Positions 9,288 to 19,300 of a stretch of 64,000 nt of DNA are shown piece by piece. Source of the stretch: Fodinicurvata sp. EGI_FJ10296 (GTDB lineage: Bacteria > Pseudomonadota > Alphaproteobacteria > DSM-16000 > Inquilinaceae); the NCBI RefSeq assembly GCF_040712075.1, contig NZ_JBFCVL010000004.1, positions 481,352-545,351 of the forward strand, written 5' to 3'. Each line of letters opens with the position of its first letter. Positions within the stretch are counted from its first letter, which is position 1. A model generated the notes under the pieces. It ran no database searches, was not told the DNA's origin, and saw only the letters and a program-made list of their open reading frames with translations. The translations under genes were made by a program, and so were the position numbers.

Positions 9288-9938
9288 TCACCGCTCGCCC
9301 GTCATCCTCATCGTTGGCAGATCGGTGCCGTCGGAATCGGTCGCATCCTCGGGATCGTGCGTAACCAGCAGCGTCGGCAACCGACGGCGCCGCGCGTGGT
9401 CGAAGACGAAGTCCCGGACACGCTGGCGCAGATCGCGGTCGAGCTTCGAAAACGGCTCGTCCAGCAGCAGGGCTTCGGGGTCGGCGAGCAAGGTGCGCAT
9501 CAGCGCCGCCCGCGATCGCTGGCCACCGGACAGGGTTGCCGGATCGCGCTCGGCAAAACCGGCCAGGCCGGCCTCGCTCAAGGCGGCGTCGACCCGCGCC
9601 CGGCGCTCATGGCGGGAAATTCCACCCGGCACGCCGAATGCCAGGTTCGCACCTACCGACAGGTGCGGAAACAGCAGATCGTCCTGAAACAACAATCCCA
9701 GTCGGCGCGATTCCGGCGGCAGGCCGTCCAGCGCCCGCCCGTTGACCGATACCGTGCCCTCGGCGGTGAAGACCGGATCGAGCGTGCCGCAAATGCGGTT
9801 CAACAAGGTGGATTTGCCGCAGCCGCTGGGGCCCATAAGCACCACGATCTCGCCGGGGCCGATATGCCGGGTAACCGGCGGAAAAACCGGTCGGCCAGCA
9901 AGCAACACGCCGGCGCCGTCCAGGATCAGCCCTGTCAT
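9288..9938 (-). CDS. ynjD: ABC transporter ATP-binding protein, YnjD/ThiQ type
   Basis: 216 residues from the ATG overlapping the permease stop (ATGA, 9935-9938). Complete small nucleotide-binding domain: Walker A MGPSGCGKST, signature LSGGQRSRAALMRTLL, Walker B EALLLDEPFSKLD, and H-loop LLVTHDPEDA. It is third in a ynjBCD-type operon (binding protein, double permease, ATPase). YnjBCD is annotated as a putative thiamine/sulfate-type importer without proven substrate, so the substrate here is unknown. Confidence 0.82.
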   Translation of the reverse strand: MTGLILDGAGVLLAGRPVFPPVTRHIGPGEIVVLMGPSGCGKSTLLNRICGTLDPVFTAEGTVSVNGRALDGLPPESRRLGLLFQDDLLFPHLSVGANLAFGVPGGISRHERRARVDAALSEAGLAGFAERDPATLSGGQRSRAALMRTLLADPEALLLDEPFSKLDRDLRQRVRDFVFDHARRRRLPTLLVTHDPEDATDSDGTDLPTMRMTGER

Positions 9939-11701
9939 CCGCCCATGCCCTTTCGATTGCGATACACGATCCGCGGCAAAGCCAGCGCGACGCTGAAAGC
10001 CAGCCACGGCACCACCATGAGCACGAATGCATAGAGCGCCATCAGACGCCGGTCTCCGCCCGCTGCCATGCCGACGGTTTCGGTTGCCAGCGTCGGCAGC
10101 CGGCCCGCGCCAATGAACACGGTCGGAAGGTACAGCGCCGCCGAAACCGCTACGCCAATGGCAGCCGCCGTCGCCAGCGGGCGGAACATCAGCGGCAGCG
10201 TGATCGTGATCAGACGCCGAAGCGGACCGGCCCCCAACGCGGCCGCAGTGCGGTCATACCGCTCGTCGATCCGGCGCCAGGACTCCGCCAGGGTCAGAAA
10301 AACGTACGGCAGCACGAAAATCACATGCACCCAGACCAGGGCCGCCAGCGTTCCCGTTACGCCAAGCGCCGCCGTCAGCACCTGGATGCCGAACAGAAAG
10401 CCGATTTGCGGCACGATAAGCGGCGCGTAGACCAGCCAAAGGATGCCCGGTCCCGGCTTCAGTCCGTGCCGGCGCTCGGTTTCCAGACAGCCCACCGCCA
10501 GCACGATGGCGATTACGGCCGCCGACACGGCGACGATGACGGTCGTGAGCGCTGGTCCCGCCAGCGAGGGCCAGGTCTCGGCCCATCCCGAAAACCGCCA
10601 CGCCGATGGCAAGGCGTCGGGATAGCGCCAGCGTTCCGCCAGCGACCAGACCAGCAGGCCAAGTCCGGCCAGACCCGACATCGCCACCACCCACACACCG
10701 GCACCGTGGCCGACGGCGATGGTCGCCGCCGCGCCAACCGATCGCGAGCCCGACGACAGCATGCCGGTCAGGGACCGGCGGGCCAGACGTTCGGTCATGA
10801 TCCAGGCGACGAGCACGCCCGCGACCATCAGGCACAGGGTCAGTGCCCCGGCTGCCCCTGTCAGCCGAGTTGACAGATCGGCGCCGGAGAACCACCGCAC
10901 AACGAGGACCGCCAGCGTCGGCGGCGTGGTCGGTCCCAACACGACCGCCATGTCGACGACGGTCAGCGAAAATGCCACGACCGCGAACAAGGGCAACCGG
11001 ATGCGCGGATAGATCTGCGGGAACACCGTCTTCAGCCAACCGGTGGCCGGTCGATAGCCCTGGCTTCGAGCGATCGCGACATAGCGGTCGGACGGTATCT
11101 GCGACAGCGCCGCCAGCATCATCAGAACCAGAAACGGCGTTTCCTTGAGCACCAGCGCCAGAACCAGCGCAACACCCGCCGGATCGTTGACGATCAGCAG
11201 GTCCGGCGGCATCACCCAGCCTGTCAACCACGGCGACACCAGCCGGGCAAGCCAGCCGCTGGGCGCCAACAGAAACATCAGCCCGACCGCCAAAGCGGCA
11301 TGGGGCAGCGCGATCAGGGGGCCAAGCACCCTTTGCACGCGAACCAGCCGGCCGCTGACCTGGGCGGTGCAGACGATCGCTATCGCCAGAAAGAACGAAA
11401 TCAGGGTCGCCGCCAGCCCCGTCGTCAGTGACAGCACGGCCGCCTGCGGAAATGCCGGGTCGGCGAACAGGTCGCGCCATGGCGCAAGCGTCGGGCCGAC
11501 CGCGCCGATCGCCGGCAGATGACCGAATGACGGCACCAGCGTCCCGGCCAATCCGGCCAGAATTGGCGCCGTCAACATGCCGCCGGTCAGCACCGGAAAA
11601 AGATGGGGCCCCCGCGACCGGCGGTCCTGCGGCCGGTGGGATCGTGCGCCGCCGAGACCGGCCCTGACGGCCCTGGTGACTGTCTCGGCCAGTGGGCTCA
11701 C
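9935..11701 (-). CDS. ynjC: ABC transporter permease, fused double-domain YnjC type
   Basis: 588 residues from GTG 11701, which overlaps the ynjB stop (GTGA). There is an open frame upstream of this start, but it lies antiphase over ynjB and is not credible. About 12 hydrophobic segments form two tandem BPD_transp_1 permease domains, each with an EAA loop: YVAIARSQGYRPATGWLKTVFPQIYP in the first and DRTAAALGAGPLRRLITITLPLMFRP in the second. The family length (about 510 in E. coli YnjC) is exceeded mainly at the N-terminus. Inner membrane. Confidence 0.8.
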   Translation of the reverse strand: MSPLAETVTRAVRAGLGGARSHRPQDRRSRGPHLFPVLTGGMLTAPILAGLAGTLVPSFGHLPAIGAVGPTLAPWRDLFADPAFPQAAVLSLTTGLAATLISFFLAIAIVCTAQVSGRLVRVQRVLGPLIALPHAALAVGLMFLLAPSGWLARLVSPWLTGWVMPPDLLIVNDPAGVALVLALVLKETPFLVLMMLAALSQIPSDRYVAIARSQGYRPATGWLKTVFPQIYPRIRLPLFAVVAFSLTVVDMAVVLGPTTPPTLAVLVVRWFSGADLSTRLTGAAGALTLCLMVAGVLVAWIMTERLARRSLTGMLSSGSRSVGAAATIAVGHGAGVWVVAMSGLAGLGLLVWSLAERWRYPDALPSAWRFSGWAETWPSLAGPALTTVIVAVSAAVIAIVLAVGCLETERRHGLKPGPGILWLVYAPLIVPQIGFLFGIQVLTAALGVTGTLAALVWVHVIFVLPYVFLTLAESWRRIDERYDRTAAALGAGPLRRLITITLPLMFRPLATAAAIGVAVSAALYLPTVFIGAGRLPTLATETVGMAAGGDRRLMALYAFVLMVVPWLAFSVALALPRIVYRNRKGMGG

Positions 11702-12969
11702 CGTTCGTACCGTCCGGCCCAGGCATCCTGCAGGCCGTCGGTCCATGACGGATGCGGCTCGGCCAACTGGGTACCCAGCTCCTCTGGCGCCAGCGTCGCG
11801 ACGCCGCGCGGCAGAGCCTCGAACATCGCCCTGTCGTCGGCGTCGAGCAGATCCATCGACAGCACGGTCGGATCGCCCCACAGGGTCGGGTCTTCCTTGC
11901 GGGCCTGGGCTTCCGGTGACAGCAGGAAGTTCGCCACGACCATCGCCCCTTCCCGCGCGCCGCTGTTATAGGGGATGGCGACGAAATGAGAGTTGCCGAT
12001 CGTCCCGCCCTCGAAAACGAAGGTGCGCACGGTGTCGCGCAGTTCGCCATTCTCAATCGCGGCACTGGCGGCGCGCGGGTTGAAGTTCAGGGCAATGACG
12101 ATTTCGCGATCGTCCAGAAGCGGGATCAGGGCAGAGCCGTTGGCCGGGAACACCTCGCCCCTACGCCACAGCAGCGGGTGCAGTTCGTCCAGATACGACC
12201 AGAGTGGCGCGGTCACCTCGGCGAACTGTTCCGCAGACCGAACGGGTTCCTGCAGCGCCGACGGTTCGTCGACCAGCTCGATCAGCGCCTGCTTCAGAAA
12301 CGTCACGCCCAGGAAATCAGGCGGCTGCGGATAGGTGAACCAGCCGGGATTGGCGCTGAGATACATCAACAGGTCTTCGATACTGGTCGGCGGCGTGCTT
12401 TCGACCGCCGTATCGGCCATGAAGACCAGTTGCGCCATGCCCCACGGGCTTTCCAGGCCGTCGGTCGGGATCGTGAAATCCTCGACCACCGTCGGCTTCT
12501 CCGTCGGATCGACATAGGCGAAATTGGGCAGGTTGAAAGCAAAGGGCGCGCCCAGAAGATCGTTTTCGCGCATGGCGGCGAAATTCTCGCCATTGATCCA
12601 CACCAGATCGACGGCCCCGTCATCGTCGCGGCCGGCTGCTTTTTCGGCCAGCACCGTACCCACCGCATCGGCGGTGTCGGATATCCGAACATGGCGCATA
12701 TCGATGTCATACCGCGCCGCCACTGTGTCAGCAACCCAGTCGAGATAGGCGTTCGTCGTCTCCGACCCGCCCCAGGCATGAAAATAGACAGTCTGGCCGG
12801 CGGCGGCGTCGACCACGTCGCTCCAGATTTCCGCGTCCCATATCTGGCCGTGCCAGCGTTCCAGTCCGGCTCCATTCCCGGACTCGCTGCCCGTTCCGGG
12901 CGCCGCCCAAAGCACTGCGGCTGAAAAAACCGCCATCACCGCCACCGGGGAAACCCGCCGGACCCGCAT
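11698..12969 (-). CDS. ynjB: ABC transporter substrate-binding protein, YnjB type
   Basis: 423 residues from ATG 12969, preceded by AGGAG. The N-terminal signal peptide is MRVRRVSPVAVMAVFSAAVLWAAPG. The mature part matches the YnjB periplasmic family: VYFHAWGGSETTNAYLDWV, DLVWINGENFAAMRENDLL, NPGWFTYPQPPDFLGVTF and FNPRAASAAIENGELRDTVRTFVFEGGTIGNSHF. First gene of the ynjBCD-type operon. The ligand is unknown; iron, sulfate and thiamine-like ligands are all conceivable in this superfamily. The 5' region shows no thiamine-riboswitch signature. Confidence 0.82.
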   Translation of the reverse strand: MRVRRVSPVAVMAVFSAAVLWAAPGTGSESGNGAGLERWHGQIWDAEIWSDVVDAAAGQTVYFHAWGGSETTNAYLDWVADTVAARYDIDMRHVRISDTADAVGTVLAEKAAGRDDDGAVDLVWINGENFAAMRENDLLGAPFAFNLPNFAYVDPTEKPTVVEDFTIPTDGLESPWGMAQLVFMADTAVESTPPTSIEDLLMYLSANPGWFTYPQPPDFLGVTFLKQALIELVDEPSALQEPVRSAEQFAEVTAPLWSYLDELHPLLWRRGEVFPANGSALIPLLDDREIVIALNFNPRAASAAIENGELRDTVRTFVFEGGTIGNSHFVAIPYNSGAREGAMVVANFLLSPEAQARKEDPTLWGDPTVLSMDLLDADDRAMFEALPRGVATLAPEELGTQLAEPHPSWTDGLQDAWAGRYER

Positions 12970-13025
12970 TCGCCTCACTCCTGTTTTGATATCTGGTCCC
13001 GTGGACAACAACTTAGTGCGGCGGC

Positions 13026-13048
13026 CACCGATGTGAAATCGGTGTTTT
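13026..13048 (+). other. Short hairpin with T-tract upstream of ynjB
   Basis: CACCGAT and ATCGGTG arms separated by five bases are followed on the + strand by TTTT. It lies in the 5' leader of ynjB (minus strand), where it could fold in the mRNA. No + strand gene ends here, so it is not clearly a terminator. Confidence 0.25.
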
Positions 13049-13137
13049 CCGAAGAGCGGCCAATGCGGCACCGGAGCCCCACTTCTTCCGCCTTGCGCCC
13101 GATGGCGGCGCTGTCGTATAAGGCGGGAAGCGGCCTT

Positions 13138-13212
13138 GCGGGTGTAGCTCAGTGGTAGAGCATTAGCTTCCCAAGCTAAGTGTCGAGGGTTCGATTCCCT
13201 TCACCCGCTCCA
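13138..13212 (+). tRNA. tRNA-Gly(CCC)
   Basis: 75 nt including an encoded CCA. Acceptor GCGGGTG pairs with CACCCGC; the D arm is GCTC..GAGC; the anticodon stem TTAGC/GCTAA holds loop TTCCCAA with anticodon CCC (34-36); the T arm is GAGGG-TTCGATT-CCCTT. It is flanked by ynjB (divergent) and an MpaB-like gene and is not in a tRNA cluster. The 163 bp downstream are A/T-rich in the middle and hold nothing recognisable except the next gene's ribosome-binding site. Confidence 0.96.
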
Positions 13213-13375
13213 ATCCCCTTTTTGTCCGACCCGGAGACATGGGTAACAGAATCCGCCGGTTCGTGACTCGGTTCCCGGCCCAAAAGAAATGATTTTAACA
13301 AAATCATAAATACTTCGGCGCATTTGAAATCTGGTGGTATCGTTCGTCCCTGGATATCCGCCGGAGCATCGCCGA

Positions 13376-14563
13376 ATGTACCTTCCGACAGCCTACCGCC
13401 CGGGCCATGAAAAAGCCCGCCGGATCGATCCGGAAATGGCCGATCTTTACATCAAGCACACCACCATGGGCGACGAGGCTGCCGATGCCGCGATCGCGGC
13501 ATGTGCCGACTTCGATCCCAGGCAACAGCGAACCTGGATCAAGACGGGAATCGAGTCCGGTGCCGGGGCGATTCCGGATGCGCCGGAGGCCCTGCGCGCC
13601 GTCATCGCCGCCAGCGAACGGGCTCCCGAATGGTTCGACGCCGCCAAGACGCGCGCCGGTTCCCGCGTTTTTCACGGCAATTCCGAGACCTTCCTGCAGG
13701 CATTCGTCGGCGCGGTTCTGATCGAGGGATTCTGCACCCTGATCGCCAAATCATTCGCCATCACCGGTCGACTGGTCGATCAGGGCGTCCGCCGGATGAA
13801 ACAGAACAACCGCCACGTCTCGGAGATATTTCTGCCCGGCGGTCTGGATACTTTCGGCGATGGCTGGACGGCCTCGGTCCGCATCCGTCTGATCCACGCC
13901 CGAGTGCGCGCACTGATGAAAGAGTCGCCGGATTGGGAGGCTGATGCCTGGGGAACGCCGCTCAGCTCCGCCCATATCGCCTATGCCAATGCGGCTTTTT
14001 CCGGTCTGCTTCTGAAACGGGCGCGGATGCTGGGCCTTGATTTCCTGTCCGATGACGAACGGGACTCCTTCATGCATTGCTGGCGATGTTCCGGCCATCT
14101 GGTCGGCGTTCATCCGGATTTGCTGTGCGCGACCGAAGACGAAGCCCTGCGCCTGCAGCGCATCGGTGAAATGTGCGAACCGCCACCCGACATCGAGTCC
14201 ATACTGGTTGCCAACGGACTGGTGAACTCGGCTCCCATCATTGTCGGCATCACCGACACCGACGAACGGCGCGCACTGGCGAAAAAGGTCTACAGGGTGT
14301 CGCGCGCCATGATCGGCGACGAACTGGCCGATCAGCTTCGCTTTCCGAAGTACCGCACTTTTGGCGTTCTGGCGGCGATGCGGCTTCGCTTTCGCGCCGA
14401 CCGGCTCCTGCGCCGTGCCTTCCCCGGCCTGGACCGACGCCGACGCGCCGGCCAGTTCGGTCAACTGGTCGAACTGTCGTTTCACGAGACGACCGAAACG
14501 CCCTATGCCCTGCCTCAGCACCTCTATGCCGAGCGCGACCGTCCCGATTCGTCACAAGGGTAA
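13376..14563 (+). CDS. Oxygenase MpaB / latex-clearing-protein (DUF2236) family protein
   Basis: 395 residues from ATG 13376, nine bases after GGAG; an upstream GTG (13334) has no ribosome-binding site. The hallmark RLIHARVR (about residues 190-197) and the later MHCWRCSGHLVGVHPDLL block match the b-type haem MpaB/Lcp family. In Lcp rubber oxygenase a histidine of this helix ligates haem; the R-x-x-H-A-x-V-R here fits. No signal peptide is obvious, so it is probably cytoplasmic. The substrate is unknown and no neighbouring gene suggests one. It is convergent with a LysR gene across a repeat element. Confidence 0.75.
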   Translation: MYLPTAYRPGHEKARRIDPEMADLYIKHTTMGDEAADAAIAACADFDPRQQRTWIKTGIESGAGAIPDAPEALRAVIAASERAPEWFDAAKTRAGSRVFHGNSETFLQAFVGAVLIEGFCTLIAKSFAITGRLVDQGVRRMKQNNRHVSEIFLPGGLDTFGDGWTASVRIRLIHARVRALMKESPDWEADAWGTPLSSAHIAYANAAFSGLLLKRARMLGLDFLSDDERDSFMHCWRCSGHLVGVHPDLLCATEDEALRLQRIGEMCEPPPDIESILVANGLVNSAPIIVGITDTDERRALAKKVYRVSRAMIGDELADQLRFPKYRTFGVLAAMRLRFRADRLLRRAFPGLDRRRRAGQFGQLVELSFHETTETPYALPQHLYAERDRPDSSQG

Positions 14564-14668
14564 ATACGGGCCCGGCCCGGCACCTACATCGGTATCGATC
14601 GCGAGATAGAAGATTTCCACACCGGGACCTCGCGCAGCAACTCTAGATGGTGATACACGAATATGGTA

Positions 14669-14718
14669 CATCCGGCTCGGGGTCCCCGATCAGTGTCGGG
14701 GACGATCAGGGTGGGGGC
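14669..14718 (-). repeat. Dispersed hairpin repeat at the 3' end of a LysR gene
   Basis: Read on the minus strand, 24 bases starting GCCCCCACCCTGATCG and then 24 bases starting TGATCGGGGACCCCG recur at 21818-21841 and 21864-21887 (24/24 and 23/24 identical). An 8-bp inverted repeat GTCCCCGA/TCGGGGAC lies inside, at about 14682-14703. The repeat overlaps the last codons and stop of the LysR gene, and fills much of the 142-bp convergent gap with the MpaB-like gene. It may act as a terminator. Confidence 0.7.
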
Positions 14719-15638
14719 GAGGCTGCACTCACGGCAGCTCTACGCGTGGTGATCCGGCCCGCAAGCGTCTCGTGGAACAGCCAGTCGCGAAACGCGATGA
14801 CCGATCGACGCCGGCCATCGCTTTCGCGATAGGCAAGCGAATAGATGATCACGGCGCTCGACTCGATATCGAACAACTCGACAAGCCTGCCGGCCGCTAC
14901 GTCGGCTTCGATCAATGCCCGATAAGCCAGATCAACGCCGAGGCCGGATTCCGCCGCCTGCATCGACAGTTCGCAATGAGCGAAACGGGGACCATTCGCG
15001 TGAATGCCGACGCAGGCGGCGCGAGCAAACCACTCGTCCCATCCTTCGGCCACCATATCGCGCAGCAGAATATCGCCGCTGAGGTCGGAAGGCCGCCGCA
15101 GATCGGGCCGCGCCGCAAGAAAGGCCGGGCTGCAAACAGGCATGCGGGTCGACGCCATGAACGGCTCGATCCGCAATCCGGCGACCGGGTCATCGCCCCA
15201 CTGGACCACGATATCGACATTGTCGCGGTTCAGGTCGGTTGGCGGCAGTCCGGTCGAAAGGTCCAGCGCAATCGTGGGATTACTTTCGAGAAACCGGCCG
15301 AGGCGCGGCAACAGCCATCGGGCGGCAAAGGCCGGCGTTGTCTGAACCGCCAAGGGTTCCTCGTCGGTGCGCCGCGACACCTCACGCGTGATCCGGTCCA
15401 TCTCGTCGAGCAGAGGGCGAAGGGCGTTGAAATAGGCGGTGCCGTCCGGCGTCAGCGTGACACGGCCCGGCGTGCGCTGAAACAGGCGCACCGCGAGCAA
15501 ATCCTCCAGAAGGCGCAATTGGTGGCTTACAGCGGATGCATCGACACATAACTCCAGCGCCGCCTTTTTGAAGCTGCCGCAGCGTGCCGCCGCTTCGAAG
15601 GCGCGGATAGCCGGCAAGGGCGGAATGCGCCGTTTCAT
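14706..15638 (-). CDS. LysR-family transcriptional regulator, GcvA-like
   Basis: 310 residues. The N-terminal helix-turn-helix (residues about 7-66) reads PPLPAIRAFEAAARCGSFKKAALELCVDASAVSHQLRLLEDLLAVRLFQR, the GcvA/AmpR-type start. An effector-binding domain follows (about 92-300). A 7-bp inverted repeat lies directly before the start codon, compatible with autoregulation. The last residues (VSAASPPP) are encoded by a dispersed repeat, so the C-terminus has probably been altered by its insertion. Divergent from the small exported-protein gene at 15744, a plausible target. Confidence 0.86.
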   Translation of the reverse strand: MKRRIPPLPAIRAFEAAARCGSFKKAALELCVDASAVSHQLRLLEDLLAVRLFQRTPGRVTLTPDGTAYFNALRPLLDEMDRITREVSRRTDEEPLAVQTTPAFAARWLLPRLGRFLESNPTIALDLSTGLPPTDLNRDNVDIVVQWGDDPVAGLRIEPFMASTRMPVCSPAFLAARPDLRRPSDLSGDILLRDMVAEGWDEWFARAACVGIHANGPRFAHCELSMQAAESGLGVDLAYRALIEADVAAGRLVELFDIESSAVIIYSLAYRESDGRRRSVIAFRDWLFHETLAGRITTRRAAVSAASPPP

Positions 15639-15641
15639 GGC

Positions 15642-15660
15642 GGATGAACCTTTTTCATCC
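15642..15660. promoter_or_regulatory. Inverted repeat in the LysR/exported-protein intergenic region
   Basis: GGATGAA and TTCATCC separated by five bases, only a few bases upstream of the LysR start codon. Position suggests an autoregulatory site; no experimental support. Confidence 0.35.
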
Positions 15661-15743
15661 CGGCATGAGAAGCCGTCATTAGCGTGCCTTCAAGTGTCGC
15701 GCGTAGAATTGAATTCCGCAATATGTAACTTCAGGAGGTCAGC

Positions 15744-16124
15744 ATGACGGACCATTTGCTCGACAAACCGCACCTGTGTCCTTCTCAAAAACGGCTCCAG
15801 ACCATTTGCCGTCTATTCAGCCGTGGTGCTGCCCTTGTTATGGCGGCCTTGATGTTTTCGGGACCGGCGGTCGCCTTCGACCTTCATCCACCCTTGCGTG
15901 ATGACGGGGCTGCGTGGGCAGCGCGTGCAGCCGCGACCGACGAAGATCAGCCGATGATTGATGCCGACATTGGTATCGTCGATCTCGAACGGATGTCGGC
16001 CGCCATACTTGAACGCCTGAACGGTCTTGAAGGGACGACTTCGCAATTGCGCGCCATCTGGTTTTTCGACCAGGGCGCGGTGCCTGCGGCGGCTCTGGTT
16101 TTTGACATCACCGCTGCCGAGTGA
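15744..16124 (+). CDS. Small exported protein of unknown function
   Basis: 126 residues. ATG 15744 is preceded by AGGAGG. A charged N-terminus of about 25 residues is followed by a hydrophobic segment GAALVMAALMFSGPAVAF, a probable signal peptide with cleavage after AVA. The mature part (about 80 residues) is acidic and contains IGIVDLERMSAAILERLNGLEG. I do not recognise a family. It is divergent from the GcvA-like LysR gene and 223 bp upstream of the autotransporter protease; co-regulation with either is possible. Confidence 0.6.
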   Translation: MTDHLLDKPHLCPSQKRLQTICRLFSRGAALVMAALMFSGPAVAFDLHPPLRDDGAAWAARAAATDEDQPMIDADIGIVDLERMSAAILERLNGLEGTTSQLRAIWFFDQGAVPAAALVFDITAAE

Positions 16125-16164
16125 TCGACCCGATTGACCGGCAGAACACCGCAAGGGCCCACGA

Positions 16165-16197
16165 CCCCTGCCGTCCGGATCGCAGCGGCGGCAGGGG
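16165..16197 (+). terminator. GC-rich hairpin downstream of the small exported-protein gene
   Basis: Arms CCCCTGCCG and CGGCAGGGG (9 bp, perfect) 41 bp after the stop of the 126-residue protein. There is no T-tract, so termination is uncertain. The remaining gap to 16347 holds nothing else clear. Confidence 0.35.
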
Positions 16198-16347
16198 CAG
16201 CCGCCAATAGGGTCGCGACATATCCTCGACCTGGCGGGAGGCTAATCCGGCGGTTTGCGTTTCGCGACCTCGGCCGCTAGGGTCGCTTCTGATTCAGATA
16301 TTTCGGCCTTTGCGTCGATGCCGCCAGCCAATCAAGAAGAATTGCGG

Positions 16348-19300
16348 ATGCGACCTTTGATGAAACCACACCTCCGCGCCAGTCTCATCGGTTTCCTCGT
16401 TATCGGTGCAACCGGGCCTGCGTCGGGCACGGAAGGCCTCCCGCCCGGCGCCGATCCCGATGTCGATTCCGGGACGGTCAGCGAGTTCGACGGCAATTAC
16501 GGCCTCGGTGCGATCGGCGCGGACAAGGCGCTCGAACTGGGATATACGGGGCGCGGGATCACCGTCGGCATCATCGATTCCGGGATCGATATCCGGCCCG
16601 ATGGCACGTCCCATCTTGCCTTTGGCGATCGGATCGACGACCGGTCCCACAGCTATCTGTACTGGTTCGATCCCAGCGGTTTGAGCGAGGCGCAGCCCGA
16701 CGGCGAAATCGACAACGCCTTCGATCAGGGCAATGCGACACAGGATCTGCAAGGGCATGGCAGCCACGTCGTCGGCATCATCGGATCGGGGCGGGACGGC
16801 CAGCAAATGCACGGCGTGGCACCATCGTCGACCTTGCTGGCCATCAAGGCGATCGGCCAGAATGGCGAGACGGCGGCGGGATCGCCCGTGCAGTATGGCG
16901 AAGTCTGCGGCCCCGAGGCGATCCGCACCAACTCCGTCGAGACCTGCGATCTGATCGAGCCGGGCGTCTCTCCGATCGTCGCGGCCTTTCGTTACATGGC
17001 CGATCAGGACGATGTCGGGGTCATCAACGGCAGTTTCGGGCCCGGCGCCTCTGGCACTGGCCAGCGCACCTGGAGCCTGGAGCTTTCCGGCGACTTTTTC
17101 GATACCCGAATCGAGGCCGCTTCGGTGGCCCAGGCGCTGAACGCCGGTCAGATCGTGGTGATGGCAGCGGGAAACACGCGCATCGATCATCCGTTCCTGG
17201 CGGAAAATCCGGTCGGCATCGGGCTGATGCCGTTCATCCGCCCGGAGAATGCAGACGCGACCAACGCCAGCGGCGCCCGGATTTATGACGATCACGGCAT
17301 GGATGCCGATTTTTCGTTTTTGTCGGACGAGGCCCTGTCAGCGGCCGAAGCCCGGGATGGCCGGGCGCGCGGTCGATTGGTCGTCGTCGTGGCGCTCGAT
17401 GCCCGAAACCAACTGGCTACCTATTCCAATAAATGCGGCGTCGCGCAGGACTGGTGCCTGTCCGCGCCCGGCGGCGATCAGCCCGGCTTGACTTTTGACC
17501 AGCCCGGGGTTGGCGACCGCGGCATACTCTCTACTATCCCCGGCAACAGGTCGGCTTACATGAGCGGCACGTCCATGGCCGCGCCGCATGTAACCGGCGC
17601 CGTCGCAGTGCTGCTGGAAGCCTATCCCGGATTTGCCTCATCGGAAGTCGTCGGTCTGATGTTCCGGACGGCCCAGGATCTGGGCGCGCCCGGCGTCGAT
17701 CCAGTATTCGGATGGGGCCTGCTGCGCCTGGACCGGGCGCTGGCCGGACCGGTCGGCATGGATACGCGCGATACCGGGACGGCATTGTTCTCGACCGACA
17801 GCGGCGACCGGGAATGGGGCTTTGCCTTTACCAGCCGTGGCGGCTTCGAGAAAAGCGGTACCGGCCTGCTCGACATCCGCGCGCCGGTGACCTTTGACCG
17901 GGCCAGCCGGGTTCTTGATGGCCCGCTGGCGGTCAACGGCACGCTGACCGTGCCGACGTTGACCGTCGGACACGCCGGAAGCCTGGGCGGCACCGGCATG
18001 ATCGTCAGCGATGTCGGCATCGACGGTTCGCTGACACCCGGCAATTCGCCGGGAACCCTGACAATTGCCGGCGATGTCGCGATCGGTCCTGGCGCGGTTG
18101 TCGATATCGAGATCGACGGGCCGCAGACCGGCAGCGGTGCCGGATCGTATGATCGGCTGATCGTCCTTGGCGACGGGTCGGTCTTCACCGCCGGCGGCAC
18201 CCTGGCGCCGGTGTTCCGTGGCATTTCCGGCCCCGCCGACAACAGCTTCGTTCCCCGGCTTGGGCAGGTCTTCGACATCGTCGTCGTGCCCGAGGGCGCG
18301 GTTTCGGGCAGCTTTTCCCGCCTGGATCAGCCGGACGCCGGGTTGCCCACCGGCACGCGCATGGATGTGCTGTATCAGGATCGCGCGGTTGGCGTGGCGG
18401 CAACGCCCCGGCAGTATGCAGATCTCGGCGCACTGGGCATTCCCCTCACCCATAACGGCCGGTCCCTGGCCGGCGCGATCGATACCATCCGGCCCGAGCC
18501 GGGCCAACGGCCCGACGGCGGCCTGAACGACACCTTCAACGCCCTTTATCGCGCCGACCGGACCGCGCTGAGCCGAGATTTCGACACGCTGACCGGCCGC
18601 ATCCATGCCGATATGGCCCGCGCCACACTGCGGTCGATCGGGCGGTTCAGCGACGTCCTCGCCACCCGCCAAACTGGCGGCATGGCGGGCGTCGGATCGC
18701 GCATGACCGAAGACGGATATGGCAGCGGGCAACTCTGGGTCACCGGGTATGGCAGGCGCGGCCGGTCGGAAGACGGGTCGGACGACACAACGGTCAGCGT
18801 AAACGACAGGGCCGCAGGTTTTGCCGTCGGGCTGGAAAGGCAGTTCGGCGAGGCGACCGCCGGTGCCGCCATCGCCCATGACGCCGTCGCGCTGGATGCC
18901 GGCCGCCACGGCAACGGCGACATTGCCGGCTATCACGGCGGCCTCTATCTGACGGTGCCCACCGATTTCATCGACATCGCCGTGCGGGGCGGTGCCACTT
19001 ATGGCGATCTCGGCACTGACCGGCAGACGGTGCTGGGCGCCTATCAAGCGACCGCTTCCTCGGAAAGTCACGGGTTAGGCCAGTTTGCCGACACGACCGT
19101 GTCGCGAACTTTTTCGACGCCAGCGGCCGACATCACGCCATCGTTGTCGATCGGCTATCGGCATTTCGCGCGCGGTTCGTCTCACGAAACCGGCAGCGCC
19201 TTCTCCCTCAGCGCCGACGCTCAGGCCGCCGATCGGCTGAGCACCGAAATCGGGGCGACGGTGACAAGGACATTCGCAGTGTCATCTGCCACGGCGGTGA

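Noticed and set aside
12970..13137. Thiamine (TPP) riboswitch before ynjB
   Set aside because: Checked the leader for CTGAGA and ACCTGA-type core motifs; none seen. Only a short hairpin is present.
13213..13230. Terminator after tRNA-Gly from the CCCC TTTTT stretch
   Set aside because: A T-tract occurs but no stem precedes it other than the tRNA itself.
17638..19071. 477-codon minus-strand frame
   Set aside because: Antisense to the autotransporter protease; no conserved motifs or ribosome-binding site.
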